From: a virus
Strand: one strand, 5' to 3'
Virus record (IMG/VR): IMGVR_UViG_3300024492_000011
Coordinates: 1-20,331 of that record
DNA length: 20,331 nt
Shown here: piece by piece, positions 1-7,317 of the stretch
Position numbering within the stretch: the first letter of the stretch is position 1
Layout of the letters: each line of letters begins with the position of its first letter
The notes under the pieces: model-generated
Told to the model about the DNA's origin: nothing
The model's input: the letters and a program-made list of their open reading frames with translations, nothing else
The model's database searches: none
Translations under genes and position numbers: made by a program

Positions 1-3000
1 CGTTCAGTCCGTATAGCCTGTTCGCCAGCGGCGAGCAGGGGGTGTGGTACGACCCCAGCGACCTGACGCCGGAGAAGGTGTCGTGGCGGCGGAACCTGCT
101 GACCTACTCGCAGGACTTCGAGAACGCGGCGTGGACGAAGTCGAACGCCAGCCTGCTGTCGAACCTCGCGCTCTACTCGCAGGATTTCGACAACGCAGCG
201 TGGGGCAAGTCTACAGCGTCGGTCACGGCAAATACGTCGGTGGCTCCCGATGGCACGACGACGGGCGATACCGTCACCTCGTCTGGCGCAACGGGCTACG
301 TCTATCCGGCGAACACGGGCCTGTTTGCGGCGGCGGGTGGCGCGACCTACACCTACTCGGTGTATGCCAAGGCGGGAACGGCAACGTCGATTACCCTGTT
401 GGTTGCCGCTACCGCGACGTACTCGGGAACGTTCAACCTGTCTACGGGCGTGTCTTCGACGGGGACGGCGAACACGACCGTCTCGATGGTTGATGCGGGC
501 AACGGCTGGTGGCGGTGTATCATCACCTGCGCCAGCGTAGCGAACACAGCGTATACCGAGCTACAGATTGGTCGCGTTGCCTCTACGCTCACATTCTTGG
601 TCTGGGGTGCCCAGCTCGTCGTCGGCTCCACGGCGCAGACCTACACGCGCTCGCTGGCGACGGCGGCCCCCGTGATGTTCAGCGACCCGCTCGGCGGGAC
701 GATGGCCGACAAGCTGGTCGAGAACACGGCGGCGGCAAGTCACACCGTCTTCCGTAGCACGACCATCTCCGCCGGTGCTGACTTCACCTACACGGTGTAT
801 GTCAAGGCGGCGGAGCGCGGCTTCTGTCAGGTGCGCTACGAGAACAGCGGCGCGACGAAGTTCTGGGCGGCGAACGTCAACCTGTCGGACGGCACATTCA
901 CCACGCAGGCGTTTGGCTCGCCGACTGGCACCTCAGCGTCAGTCACGGCGGTGGGGAGCGGCTGGTATCGCGTCACGCTTGGCGTGACGGCGGACACTAC
1001 CACGTTTGTCACCGCCGTCTTCACACAGGCTGTACAGGGCACTAACAGCTACACCGGCGACGGCGTGTCTGGCGTCTTGGTGTATGGCGCACAGCTGGAG
1101 CAGGCGTCCACGGCGTCGGCCTACCAGCGGATCACGGACTTCAACTCCGACTTCCTCGCGGCCTTCCCGACCCACGCGCTGTATCAGGACAGCACCTTCG
1201 CCACGCCCGTGACGGCCCTCGGGCAGTCGGTGGGCGGGGTGATTGATAAGCGGCTCGGCGGGTTGGCAGCGGTGGGGCCGGAGCTGGTCACGAACGGCGA
1301 CTTCAGCAGCGCCACGGGCTGGACGTTTACGGGCTCCACGCCCGGGTGGTCCGTGGTGGGTGGCGCGGCCGAGTGCCTGTCCACGGCGGCGGGCAATCGC
1401 TGGATTGTCCAGACGGCGGTGCCGATTGTGGTTGGCCGGACGTATGTGGTGACGCTCGACGCGGTAATCGCGGCCGGAAGTGTGACGCCAGACTTCGGCA
1501 ACAGCCTGTATATCGGCACGTCTGGCAAGAAACAATGGCTGGTGACGGCGACCACTACGCAGTTCCAGATTATGGGGACGAATGCGTTCATCGGCACGGT
1601 GGATAACGTGTCGTGCAAGCTGGTCCCCGGCAACCACGCGATCCAAGCGACCTCGGCCTCGCGGCCCACGTTGCAGGCGCGGGCGAACCTGCTGACCTAC
1701 AGCGAGCAGCTTGACAACGCCGCGTGGCTCAAGACCAACGGTGCGGTGATGGCCAATGGAGCAGTGGCTCCTGATGGCACCACGACGGCTGACGCCTTCA
1801 TCGAGAACACGGCCGCTGGGAATCACTACATCGGGCAATCGCCAACGGTGCTGGCGGGTTCGCACACCTTTAGCGTGTATTACAAGCTGGCATCTGGCAC
1901 CCGCAACATCGCCCTATATCACGCGGGCGTCAATCAGGGTCGGCAGTTCGATGCGAGCGGGAATAGTAGTGCCGGTGCCTTCAATGCCCCCGCCGCGTTT
2001 GCGGTGACGGCTGTTGGGAGTGGCTGGTATCGGGCCTCCATCACGGTCAGCTTGACGGCAAGCTCAAGCGAGTTCCGCCTCTGGTACTCGGACGCGAGCA
2101 ACAACCTCAGTTACACGGGTGATGGCACGAGCGGCTATTACCTCTGGGGCGCACAAGTTGACGCCGCCTCCACCGCCAGCACCTACCAGCGGGTGGTGAC
2201 GGCGACGGACTACGCGGACGTGGGCCTCCCGCGCAACCTGACGTTTGACGGCGTGGACGACTCGCTGGCGACGGCGGGGAACGTGGACTTTGCGACGTGG
2301 ACCGTGGGCACCCGGCGGAACCTGCTGACCGTGCCGACGATGTTTGATGACGCGGCGTGGACGAAGACCCGCTCCAGCGTCACCGCCAACACGACCACGG
2401 CCCCTGACGGCACTACGACGGCTGACAAGCTGGTCGAAGACACCACAGCGTCGGCCACGCACCCGATTTCCGTATCCTACACGACGGCGGCTTCGGCGTA
2501 CACGTTGAGTGTGTATGTGAAGGCGGCAGGCCGTTCGTGGGTGCAGTTGAGTTTGTTGAGTACGACCAATGCGTTCGGCAACTTCAATGTGTCCAACGGG
2601 ACGCTGGGCACGATTGGAGCGGCGGCGACGGCTGGTATTGAGGACGCGGGGAACGGCTGGTATCGGTGTCGGATTACGGCCACGACAGCGGCTGGGGCAA
2701 ACACCGTGGCGTTCTATCCAGCCTCGGCAGACAACACGGTGTCCTACACCGGCGACGGAACCAGCGGCCTGTTCCTCTGGGGTGCCCAGTTGGAGGTCGG
2801 CTCGACGGCGACGGCGTTTCAGGATGTCGGGACGGACAAGGTCACGCTGTTCTCGGGGGTATTCAAGGGCACCGACACCGGGACACAAGAGATTGTAGAG
2901 TTTGGCAACCGAGGAATCACGCAGGCTGGTTCGTTTAGCTTTGACATTCCTGCGTCAGCGGCGTATCGAGCAACGCTTGAGGGAACGCTCCAAACGAGCT

Positions 3001-3314
3001 TCTCCCCGGCTACGTTTGCTGCCCCAATCACTAATGTCGTCTCGCTGTTGTTTGATATCGGAGCCGCCGCTCGCGCTACGGAGGTCATTCCGCGAATCAA
3101 CGGCGTGGTTAACCAAACGAACCCGACGGGTTCTGCGGATGCTGGCACGGGGAACTTCGGCTCATATGTGCTGTTCGTTGGTCGCCGCAACAACGCCACG
3201 CTTCCCTTCAACGGTCGCCTCTTCCAGCTGGTCATCCGGGGCGCGGCGACGGATAGCGTGACCGTCGGCAACGCCGAGCGGTGGGTGGGCCAACTCACGG
3301 GGGTGGCGCTGTGA
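1..3314 (+). CDS. Large modular phage tail/adhesin protein (5' partial)
   Basis: The reading frame is open to the left edge (in frame from base 3), so the true start lies outside the window; the GTG at 42 is only the first start-type codon seen. The visible N-terminus (SPYSLFASGEQGVWYDPSD) matches the opening of phage structural proteins that I know with a GEQGVWYDPSD motif. The body holds four copies of a module of about 165-180 residues. Each opens with N-L-x-x-Y/V-(14 residues)-AAW, has a middle motif GxGWxR, and closes with W/Y-GAQ-L/V. The C-terminal part (about 2230-2290 plus 2830-3314; FDGVDDSL, then VTLFSGVFKGTD) looks like a concanavalin/LamG-type domain. The likely role is binding host surface glycans at the tail or on the virion; this is inference. 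The gene lies just upstream of the head genes and overlaps the next gene by four bases. GC drops towards its 3' end. Confidence 0.75.
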   Translation, partial: FSPYSLFASGEQGVWYDPSDLTPEKVSWRRNLLTYSQDFENAAWTKSNASLLSNLALYSQDFDNAAWGKSTASVTANTSVAPDGTTTGDTVTSSGATGYVYPANTGLFAAAGGATYTYSVYAKAGTATSITLLVAATATYSGTFNLSTGVSSTGTANTTVSMVDAGNGWWRCIITCASVANTAYTELQIGRVASTLTFLVWGAQLVVGSTAQTYTRSLATAAPVMFSDPLGGTMADKLVENTAAASHTVFRSTTISAGADFTYTVYVKAAERGFCQVRYENSGATKFWAANVNLSDGTFTTQAFGSPTGTSASVTAVGSGWYRVTLGVTADTTTFVTAVFTQAVQGTNSYTGDGVSGVLVYGAQLEQASTASAYQRITDFNSDFLAAFPTHALYQDSTFATPVTALGQSVGGVIDKRLGGLAAVGPELVTNGDFSSATGWTFTGSTPGWSVVGGAAECLSTAAGNRWIVQTAVPIVVGRTYVVTLDAVIAAGSVTPDFGNSLYIGTSGKKQWLVTATTTQFQIMGTNAFIGTVDNVSCKLVPGNHAIQATSASRPTLQARANLLTYSEQLDNAAWLKTNGAVMANGAVAPDGTTTADAFIENTAAGNHYIGQSPTVLAGSHTFSVYYKLASGTRNIALYHAGVNQGRQFDASGNSSAGAFNAPAAFAVTAVGSGWYRASITVSLTASSSEFRLWYSDASNNLSYTGDGTSGYYLWGAQVDAASTASTYQRVVTATDYADVGLPRNLTFDGVDDSLATAGNVDFATWTVGTRRNLLTVPTMFDDAAWTKTRSSVTANTTTAPDGTTTADKLVEDTTASATHPISVSYTTAASAYTLSVYVKAAGRSWVQLSLLSTTNAFGNFNVSNGTLGTIGAAATAGIEDAGNGWYRCRITATTAAGANTVAFYPASADNTVSYTGDGTSGLFLWGAQLEVGSTATAFQDVGTDKVTLFSGVFKGTDTGTQEIVEFGNRGITQAGSFSFDIPASAAYRATLEGTLQTSFSPATFAAPITNVVSLLFDIGAAARATEVIPRINGVVNQTNPTGSADAGTGNFGSYVLFVGRRNNATLPFNGRLFQLVIRGAATDSVTVGNAERWVGQLTGVAL
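93..1143 (+). repeat. Adhesin module 1, interrupted by module 2
   Basis: The module opens with NLLTYSQDFENAAW at 93 and continues only to about 161. After an in-frame stretch that is itself a complete module, it resumes near 654 with MADKLVENTAAASH, then AVGSGWYR, SYTGDGVSG and YGAQLEQAS (GAQL at 1086). Removing the inner copy leaves about 182 residues, close to modules 3 and 4. The opening and closing motifs therefore nest like brackets. Confidence 0.7.
162..653 (+). repeat. Adhesin module 2, nested inside module 1
   Basis: A complete module of about 164 residues: opening NLALYSQDFDNAAW at 162, VAPDGTTTGDTV, DAGNGWWRC, and closing WGAQLVVGSTAQTY with GAQL at 606. It lies between the first 23 residues and the remainder of module 1. 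It lacks the SYTGDG motif that precedes the closing motif in the other three copies. Confidence 0.7.
1686..2199 (+). repeat. Adhesin module 3
   Basis: Uninterrupted copy: opening NLLTYSEQLDNAAW at 1686, VAPDGTTTADAF, AVGSGWYR, SYTGDGTSG, and closing WGAQVDAASTASTYQR with GAQV at 2148. It follows a GNHAIQATSASRPTLQAR linker, which is the place where this module usually sits in proteins of this type as I remember them. The first 15 bases (aacctgctgacctac) are identical to those of module 1. Confidence 0.7.
2319..2829 (+). repeat. Adhesin module 4, inside the C-terminal LamG-like domain
   Basis: Opening NLLTVPTMFDDAAW at 2319, APDGTTTADKLVED, DAGNGWYRC, SYTGDGTSG, and closing WGAQLEVGSTATAF with GAQL at 2781. 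The sequence before it (FDGVDDSLATAG) and after it (TDKVTLFSGVFKG) reads as two halves of one domain. The copy therefore appears inserted between them. Confidence 0.65.
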
Positions 3315-3676
3315 CCGAGGACCAAGTGACCAAGACGCCGGTGGAGACGCCGGTTGACGTGCCGGTCGAGACGCCTGCTGAAGTGGTGGCGGTGGAGTAT
3401 ATCTTCCGGACGATGATTGTCCCGGCGTCGGAGCAGGTGTTGGCGCAAGAGATTGCCGCCGAGTATCCGGGGGGCGAGGGGATGTTCACGACCGCCTGCT
3501 CCCCGACCGGCCTCCTCCCGGCGACGGACTACATCTCGTCGGGCTATGTGACCACGGACATCGTGGACGCGCTGGCGGCGGGGCTGGTGGACGAGGACAT
3601 CACCGAGGAGCCGCCGTTCGTGGCGCTGGACCGGCTGGGCCTCAAGCTGGTGAGTGAGCCGGAGGATGCCGCGTGA
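3311..3676 (+). CDS. Small hypothetical virion-region protein with PVET repeats
   Basis: This 121-aa protein is of unknown function. I chose the GTG at 3311 because it overlaps the upstream stop as GTGA and has a purine-rich GGGGGTGG stretch just before it; an in-frame GTG at 3281 would run deep into the adhesin gene. The first 25 residues are a short repeat of TPVET, PVDV and PVET units. The rest is acidic, with no membrane segment or recognised motif. It may be a small accessory of the adhesin upstream, as an assembly factor or linker, but this rests only on position and translational coupling. It overlaps the next gene as GTGA. Confidence 0.6.
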   Translation: MTEDQVTKTPVETPVDVPVETPAEVVAVEYIFRTMIVPASEQVLAQEIAAEYPGGEGMFTTACSPTGLLPATDYISSGYVTTDIVDALAAGLVDEDITEEPPFVALDRLGLKLVSEPEDAA

Positions 3677-3945
3677 GCCTCGTGATCCATCTCCTCTGGG
3701 CTGGGGTGGCCGTGTATTTTGTGCATACCGCGGCGGCGGTGCTTCGGGAGTTCAAGCCCGCGGCGCCCCCGTCGGTACTGCCGCCCCCGCCGGTGGAGAT
3801 TCCGGAGGACTTGGTGGCGGTAGCGAACCAGGAGCGGGAACCGTGGGCGCAGGAAGAGGTCCTCCGGTCCATCCGGGAGCGGTATGAGGATCTCCGGGAC
3901 TGGAATCGGGTCAGAAGCGCCTTCGGCGTCGGGAGAATCGCGTAA
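3673..3945 (+). CDS. Small single-span membrane protein
   Basis: This 90-aa protein starts at a GTG inside the upstream stop (GTGA overlap). Residues about 3-23 (LVIHLLWAGVAVYFVHTAAA) form one hydrophobic span near the N-terminus. A proline-rich linker (PPSVLPPPPVEIPED) follows, then a charged, probably helical tail with EEVLRSIRERYEDLRDW. The topology resembles small single-span phage proteins such as spanin-like or structural accessories, but it sits next to the portal and away from the lysis genes. I therefore leave the function open. The stop is directly adjacent to the portal start. Confidence 0.6.
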   Translation: MSLVIHLLWAGVAVYFVHTAAAVLREFKPAAPPSVLPPPPVEIPEDLVAVANQEREPWAQEEVLRSIRERYEDLRDWNRVRSAFGVGRIA

Positions 3946-6159
3946 ATGACGAGTCCGTTTATCGAGTCGTTGCTGGACGATGCCGCCGTGCGGGCGATGG
4001 AGGGGTTCTCCAACGATCCCGCCACGCCGAACGACGAGGTCGCGCCGAACCCCCCGGAGGACACCGGGGCGACGGTTGAGGAAGACATCGCGGCCCTTCA
4101 GCGGGCGCTGTACGGGGCGGATTACCCCGGGGCGGACCCAAATACGGCCGAGGATATGGCCGCGTGGGCCTCGTGGGGCCGAGGGCTCTGGGAGTCCCGG
4201 CGCGAGGCCGTGCAGATGCACCTGCACTTGGTGGAGCGGAACCGCCTGTTCCGGGCGGGGCAACAGTGGATTTCGGCTAACGGGCTGGGGCCCTGGCGTG
4301 AGCCGGCCCGTCCGCGGGATGCGGCGCGGGTGGTCTACAACATGATCGACAAGGCGCTCGACCAGCGCTTGCAGATCCTGATGGACCAGAAGCCCGGCTT
4401 CTCGGTGACGCCGACGACGCAGGACCCGGACGATAAGCGCAAGGCGCAGGCTCAGCAGCTGGCGCTGGAGTATCAGTACGAGCAGATGTTGATGCCCCGG
4501 TTGGCGCGGGAGGCGGCGTTCTGGGCGCAGACGGACGGCGTGAGCTTCTGGCACCTGTTCTGGGACCCGGACAAGGGCCCGTGGGACGAGCGGCTGGGGC
4601 AGGTCCCTGGGCAGAAGAAGCCGCTGGGCGACTTGGGGTGCCAGACGCTCCGGGTCGAGCAGGTCCGTGTGTCGCCCAACGCGACGGTGTCGCAGGCCCC
4701 GCACTGGGTGGTCATCCGCGAGGTCATCACGAAGGCCGAGGCCGCGTTCCGCTACGGCGTGACGGGGCTGGAGGCGGCGGATACGACCCTCTCGACGGGC
4801 AACGCGCCGACCTATAGCGGGTCGGAGGGCATCGGGGCGTGGGTCCTGACGCAGACGACCATTGGGGAAGGCCAGCGGATGCGGGACGAGGACGTGACCG
4901 AGCGGTTCACGATCTACGTTGCCCCCCATCCGGATGCGCTCCCCGAGGGCCTGCACCTCATCATTGTGGGCGACACGGTGGTCTTTGGCCCGTCGCCCCT
5001 CCTCTGGAACGCCATCCCGATTGTCGCGGTCCGGGACGGCTCCAGCGATCCGTCGTACTATCCGCGCCCGGTGGTCGAGCAGTGGCTGGACCACCAGATG
5101 CGCGTGAACGCCCTGTTGTCCAAGTGGGTCGAGAACATCCGCGTGAACGCTGGCGGCCGGTTCCTGACGCGCCCCAATGCCATCGCCACCGAGACGTTTA
5201 TGGGTGGCGTGACCTCGATGATTGAGATTCGGGGCGCGGGGCCGATGTCGGACTCCATCCAGCCGGTGCAGGGCTTCTCGGTCGGGCAGGATGTGAAGGA
5301 GGCGCTGGCGCTGGAGAAGACGGCCTTCGAGGACGCCTCTGGCTGGAACGCGGTCAGCCGCGGGCAGGTCACCGGGGAGTCGGGCCGGGCCATCATCGCC
5401 AGCCGGGAGCAGCTGGAGCGGGTCTTCAGCCCCGCGGTCAACGCGCTGGCGCAGGCGTTCACGGACTGGTGCAAGGTGGCGATGGCCGGGATGGCGTGGG
5501 GCTATGATGTCCCGCGGGCGCTGGGGGCGGTCGGCAAGGGCCGGCCGGACCTCGCCCGGGCGGTGTCGTCCACGGACCTCGACGGGCAGTCGGATGTCCG
5601 GGTCGAGCCCGCGACGCTGATGCCGATGCCGATGGCCTTCCGGCTCTACCTGCTGGACAACTGGCTCCAGTCTGGCATCATCGATATCAAGGAGTACCGC
5701 CGTCGGCAGATGTTCGCCGTGGCGCGGGATATGTCCAGCCCCGACGAGGACCAGGAAGCGCGGGCCAAGCGGGTGGCGGACGCCATCCGGATGGGCGCGA
5801 TGGTCCCCGAACTCCGGTGGCAGGACAACGAAGCGATCCATCAGGATGTGCTGGAGCGGGAAATCCTCTTGCAGGATGACCTTGACCCGGCGATTATTGC
5901 CGCCGCGCAGGAGCGGTGGACGGCCTTGGCGAACCAGGCCGCACAGAAGCAGGGGGCAATGGCTCCGCCGATGGGCGGCGCACCCCCGGCTGGCCCCGGC
6001 CAATCGGCCGGTGCGCCCTCCTTCCCCGCGGGACAGCTGCCGCTGGCCAGCAATAATCCGCCGATGGGCGCCATTGGGGCCCTGCAGGAGGCCCAGATGG
6101 GCCAGTCGCCGGATCAGATGTTGGCGGGCCAGTTCGACACCCTGTCGCGCCAATTCTAG
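3946..6159 (+). CDS. Portal protein (head-tail connector)
   Basis: This 737-aa protein would form the dodecameric ring at one capsid vertex through which DNA is packaged and ejected. It carries blocks typical of short-tailed phage portals. An N-terminal acidic segment precedes NRLFRAGQQWIS (about residues 98-109). VVYNMIDKALDQRLQ and YYPRPVVEQWLDHQMRVNALLSK (about 370-390) follow. A GESGRAIIASREQLE segment (about 481-495) corresponds to the conserved SGxAI helix region of portals. The C-terminus is Pro/Gly/Met-rich and probably disordered (about 660-710). Length is close to the P22 portal (about 725 aa). The ATG follows the upstream stop directly, with GGGAGA before it. The order portal-scaffold-coat supports the call. 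A very long antisense reading frame opposite it is a codon-bias shadow. Confidence 0.88.
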   Translation: MTSPFIESLLDDAAVRAMEGFSNDPATPNDEVAPNPPEDTGATVEEDIAALQRALYGADYPGADPNTAEDMAAWASWGRGLWESRREAVQMHLHLVERNRLFRAGQQWISANGLGPWREPARPRDAARVVYNMIDKALDQRLQILMDQKPGFSVTPTTQDPDDKRKAQAQQLALEYQYEQMLMPRLAREAAFWAQTDGVSFWHLFWDPDKGPWDERLGQVPGQKKPLGDLGCQTLRVEQVRVSPNATVSQAPHWVVIREVITKAEAAFRYGVTGLEAADTTLSTGNAPTYSGSEGIGAWVLTQTTIGEGQRMRDEDVTERFTIYVAPHPDALPEGLHLIIVGDTVVFGPSPLLWNAIPIVAVRDGSSDPSYYPRPVVEQWLDHQMRVNALLSKWVENIRVNAGGRFLTRPNAIATETFMGGVTSMIEIRGAGPMSDSIQPVQGFSVGQDVKEALALEKTAFEDASGWNAVSRGQVTGESGRAIIASREQLERVFSPAVNALAQAFTDWCKVAMAGMAWGYDVPRALGAVGKGRPDLARAVSSTDLDGQSDVRVEPATLMPMPMAFRLYLLDNWLQSGIIDIKEYRRRQMFAVARDMSSPDEDQEARAKRVADAIRMGAMVPELRWQDNEAIHQDVLEREILLQDDLDPAIIAAAQERWTALANQAAQKQGAMAPPMGGAPPAGPGQSAGAPSFPAGQLPLASNNPPMGAIGALQEAQMGQSPDQMLAGQFDTLSRQF

Positions 6160-6170
6160 GAGCTGGACCG

Positions 6171-7292
6171 ATGGACATTCAGCAAGCACTGGCCGACGCC
6201 GCGTCGGCGGCTCTGGCGGAGACGACCGCCAGCGCCACCCCCACGCCCGCCGTGCCAGCCCCCGCTGAGCCGCAGGACCCGAAGACCGCCAACGCCCCCG
6301 AGGCAGAGGCCCCCGAGGCCCCAGAGGACGTGACTGAGACGGCCGAAGAGGCTGAGGAAGAAGCGACCGAGGAGGCGACCGAGGAGACGACGGACGAGGC
6401 GCTGGAGTTACCCGGCGGCTATGTCGCCGTCCCGACGGTCACCGAGGGGCTGGCGACGGAGTTCACGCTCCGGGACGCCGAGGGGGAGGTCGAGGTGCCG
6501 GACCTCATCGTCGAGTACAAGGCGAACGGCAAGGTGCGGCAGGACCGCTTGGACAAGGTGGTCAAGCTCGCCCAGTTCGGTGTGTACAACGAGGAGCGCG
6601 AGCAGAAGCTCCAGCAGACGGAGCGGGAAGCCGTCTCGCTCAAGTCTGAGCGGGAGGAGCTGGCGCAGCTCATCGAGGAGCGGGAGGCGCAGCTGGAACG
6701 GCTCCTGACCGACGAAGACTATTTTCTGGCCGTGCGGGAGGCCTACTCACAGGAGAACTCTCCGGAGCGGCGAGCCCAGCGGGCCGAGCAGCAGGTGAAG
6801 GACCTTCGGGTGCAGACGGAGATGCAGCGCATCACGGAGGCAGGACAGCAGTTCTACACGGGTGAGGTGCAACCGGCGATCCAGCTGATTGCAGAGGCGC
6901 TCCCCTCCGTGTCCCCGCAGGAGCTGGAAGAGCGGATGGCGTATGCCATGCAACTGCACGCGGCGGTCGCCCCGAATGGGCAGACCTATCTCCCCGCGTC
7001 ACAGTTCGACGCCGCTCGGCAGTACATCGTGCAGGACCTGGCGGTTTGGGCCCAGATGCAGCACGCCCGGCGTAGTGAGTCTGCCCCTTCCTCGCAGGTC
7101 AAGGAAGCGCAGGCCGCGGTCGCCAAGGCGCAAGTCGAGGCCCAGAAGGCGAAGCGGGCGGTGGGGCAGGCCACCAAGCCCGTGGGTCGTGCGGCGAGCA
7201 ACACCCCTGCGAAGCCGAAGGCCGCCAAACCGGCGACCGTCGATGACGCGCTGGACTCCGCGATGTCGGAGATTCTCGCGTCGATCCGTTAA
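6171..7292 (+). CDS. Capsid scaffolding protein
   Basis: This 373-aa protein lies between portal and coat, the standard place for the scaffold that guides procapsid assembly and is then removed. Residues 1-80 are Ala/Pro/Glu-rich and strongly acidic, with EEAEEEATEEATEETTDE. Residues about 130-215 form a long charged helix, probably a coiled coil (EEREQKLQQTEREAVSLKSEREELAQLIEEREAQLERL). The C-terminus (about 300-360) is Lys/Ala-rich and basic, as expected for a coat-binding tail. A good Shine-Dalgarno site (AGGAG, overlapping the portal stop) sits about 8 bases before the ATG. Sequence is weakly conserved in this class, so the call rests on position and composition. Confidence 0.82.
   Translation: MDIQQALADAASAALAETTASATPTPAVPAPAEPQDPKTANAPEAEAPEAPEDVTETAEEAEEEATEEATEETTDEALELPGGYVAVPTVTEGLATEFTLRDAEGEVEVPDLIVEYKANGKVRQDRLDKVVKLAQFGVYNEEREQKLQQTEREAVSLKSEREELAQLIEEREAQLERLLTDEDYFLAVREAYSQENSPERRAQRAEQQVKDLRVQTEMQRITEAGQQFYTGEVQPAIQLIAEALPSVSPQELEERMAYAMQLHAAVAPNGQTYLPASQFDAARQYIVQDLAVWAQMQHARRSESAPSSQVKEAQAAVAKAQVEAQKAKRAVGQATKPVGRAASNTPAKPKAAKPATVDDALDSAMSEILASIR
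6231..6408 (+). repeat. Low-complexity acidic Ala/Pro/Glu tract
   Basis: This in-frame stretch of the scaffold gene encodes first alternating Ala and Pro residues and then repeated EEA and TEE units. It is a compositional repeat within the coding sequence, probably a disordered N-terminal arm. Confidence 0.55.
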
Positions 7293-7317
7293 CACTTAGT
7301 CTCTCACACACACTCTC
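7293..7317 (+). promoter_or_regulatory. Pyrimidine-rich leader of the capsid gene
   Basis: The 25 bases between the scaffold stop and the capsid ATG hold 18 pyrimidines, including a CT/CA run (tctcacacacactctc), and no Shine-Dalgarno sequence. This is odd for what should be the most highly translated gene. It may be a site for ribosomal protein S1, or translation may be coupled to the scaffold; either is inference. Confidence 0.35.

Noticed and set aside
167-652. 7-base match CGCGCTC at both ends of nested module 2, as a target-site duplication
   Set aside because: The copies (167-173 and 646-652) are 479 bases apart, which is not a multiple of three, and 7-mers of this composition are common here. 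It does not mark a clean insertion.
3673-3945. Small membrane gene as a spanin or holin
   Set aside because: One N-terminal span with a proline linker is suggestive, but it is 15 kb from the lysis genes and next to the portal, so a lysis role is not supported.
3544-6189. 881-codon open frame on the minus strand opposite the portal
   Set aside because: It mirrors the portal in a GC-rich codon pattern, has a low-complexity Arg/Pro/His-rich translation and no ribosome-binding context. It is a codon-bias shadow. The same holds for the long minus frames at 7099-8622 and 10182-11888.
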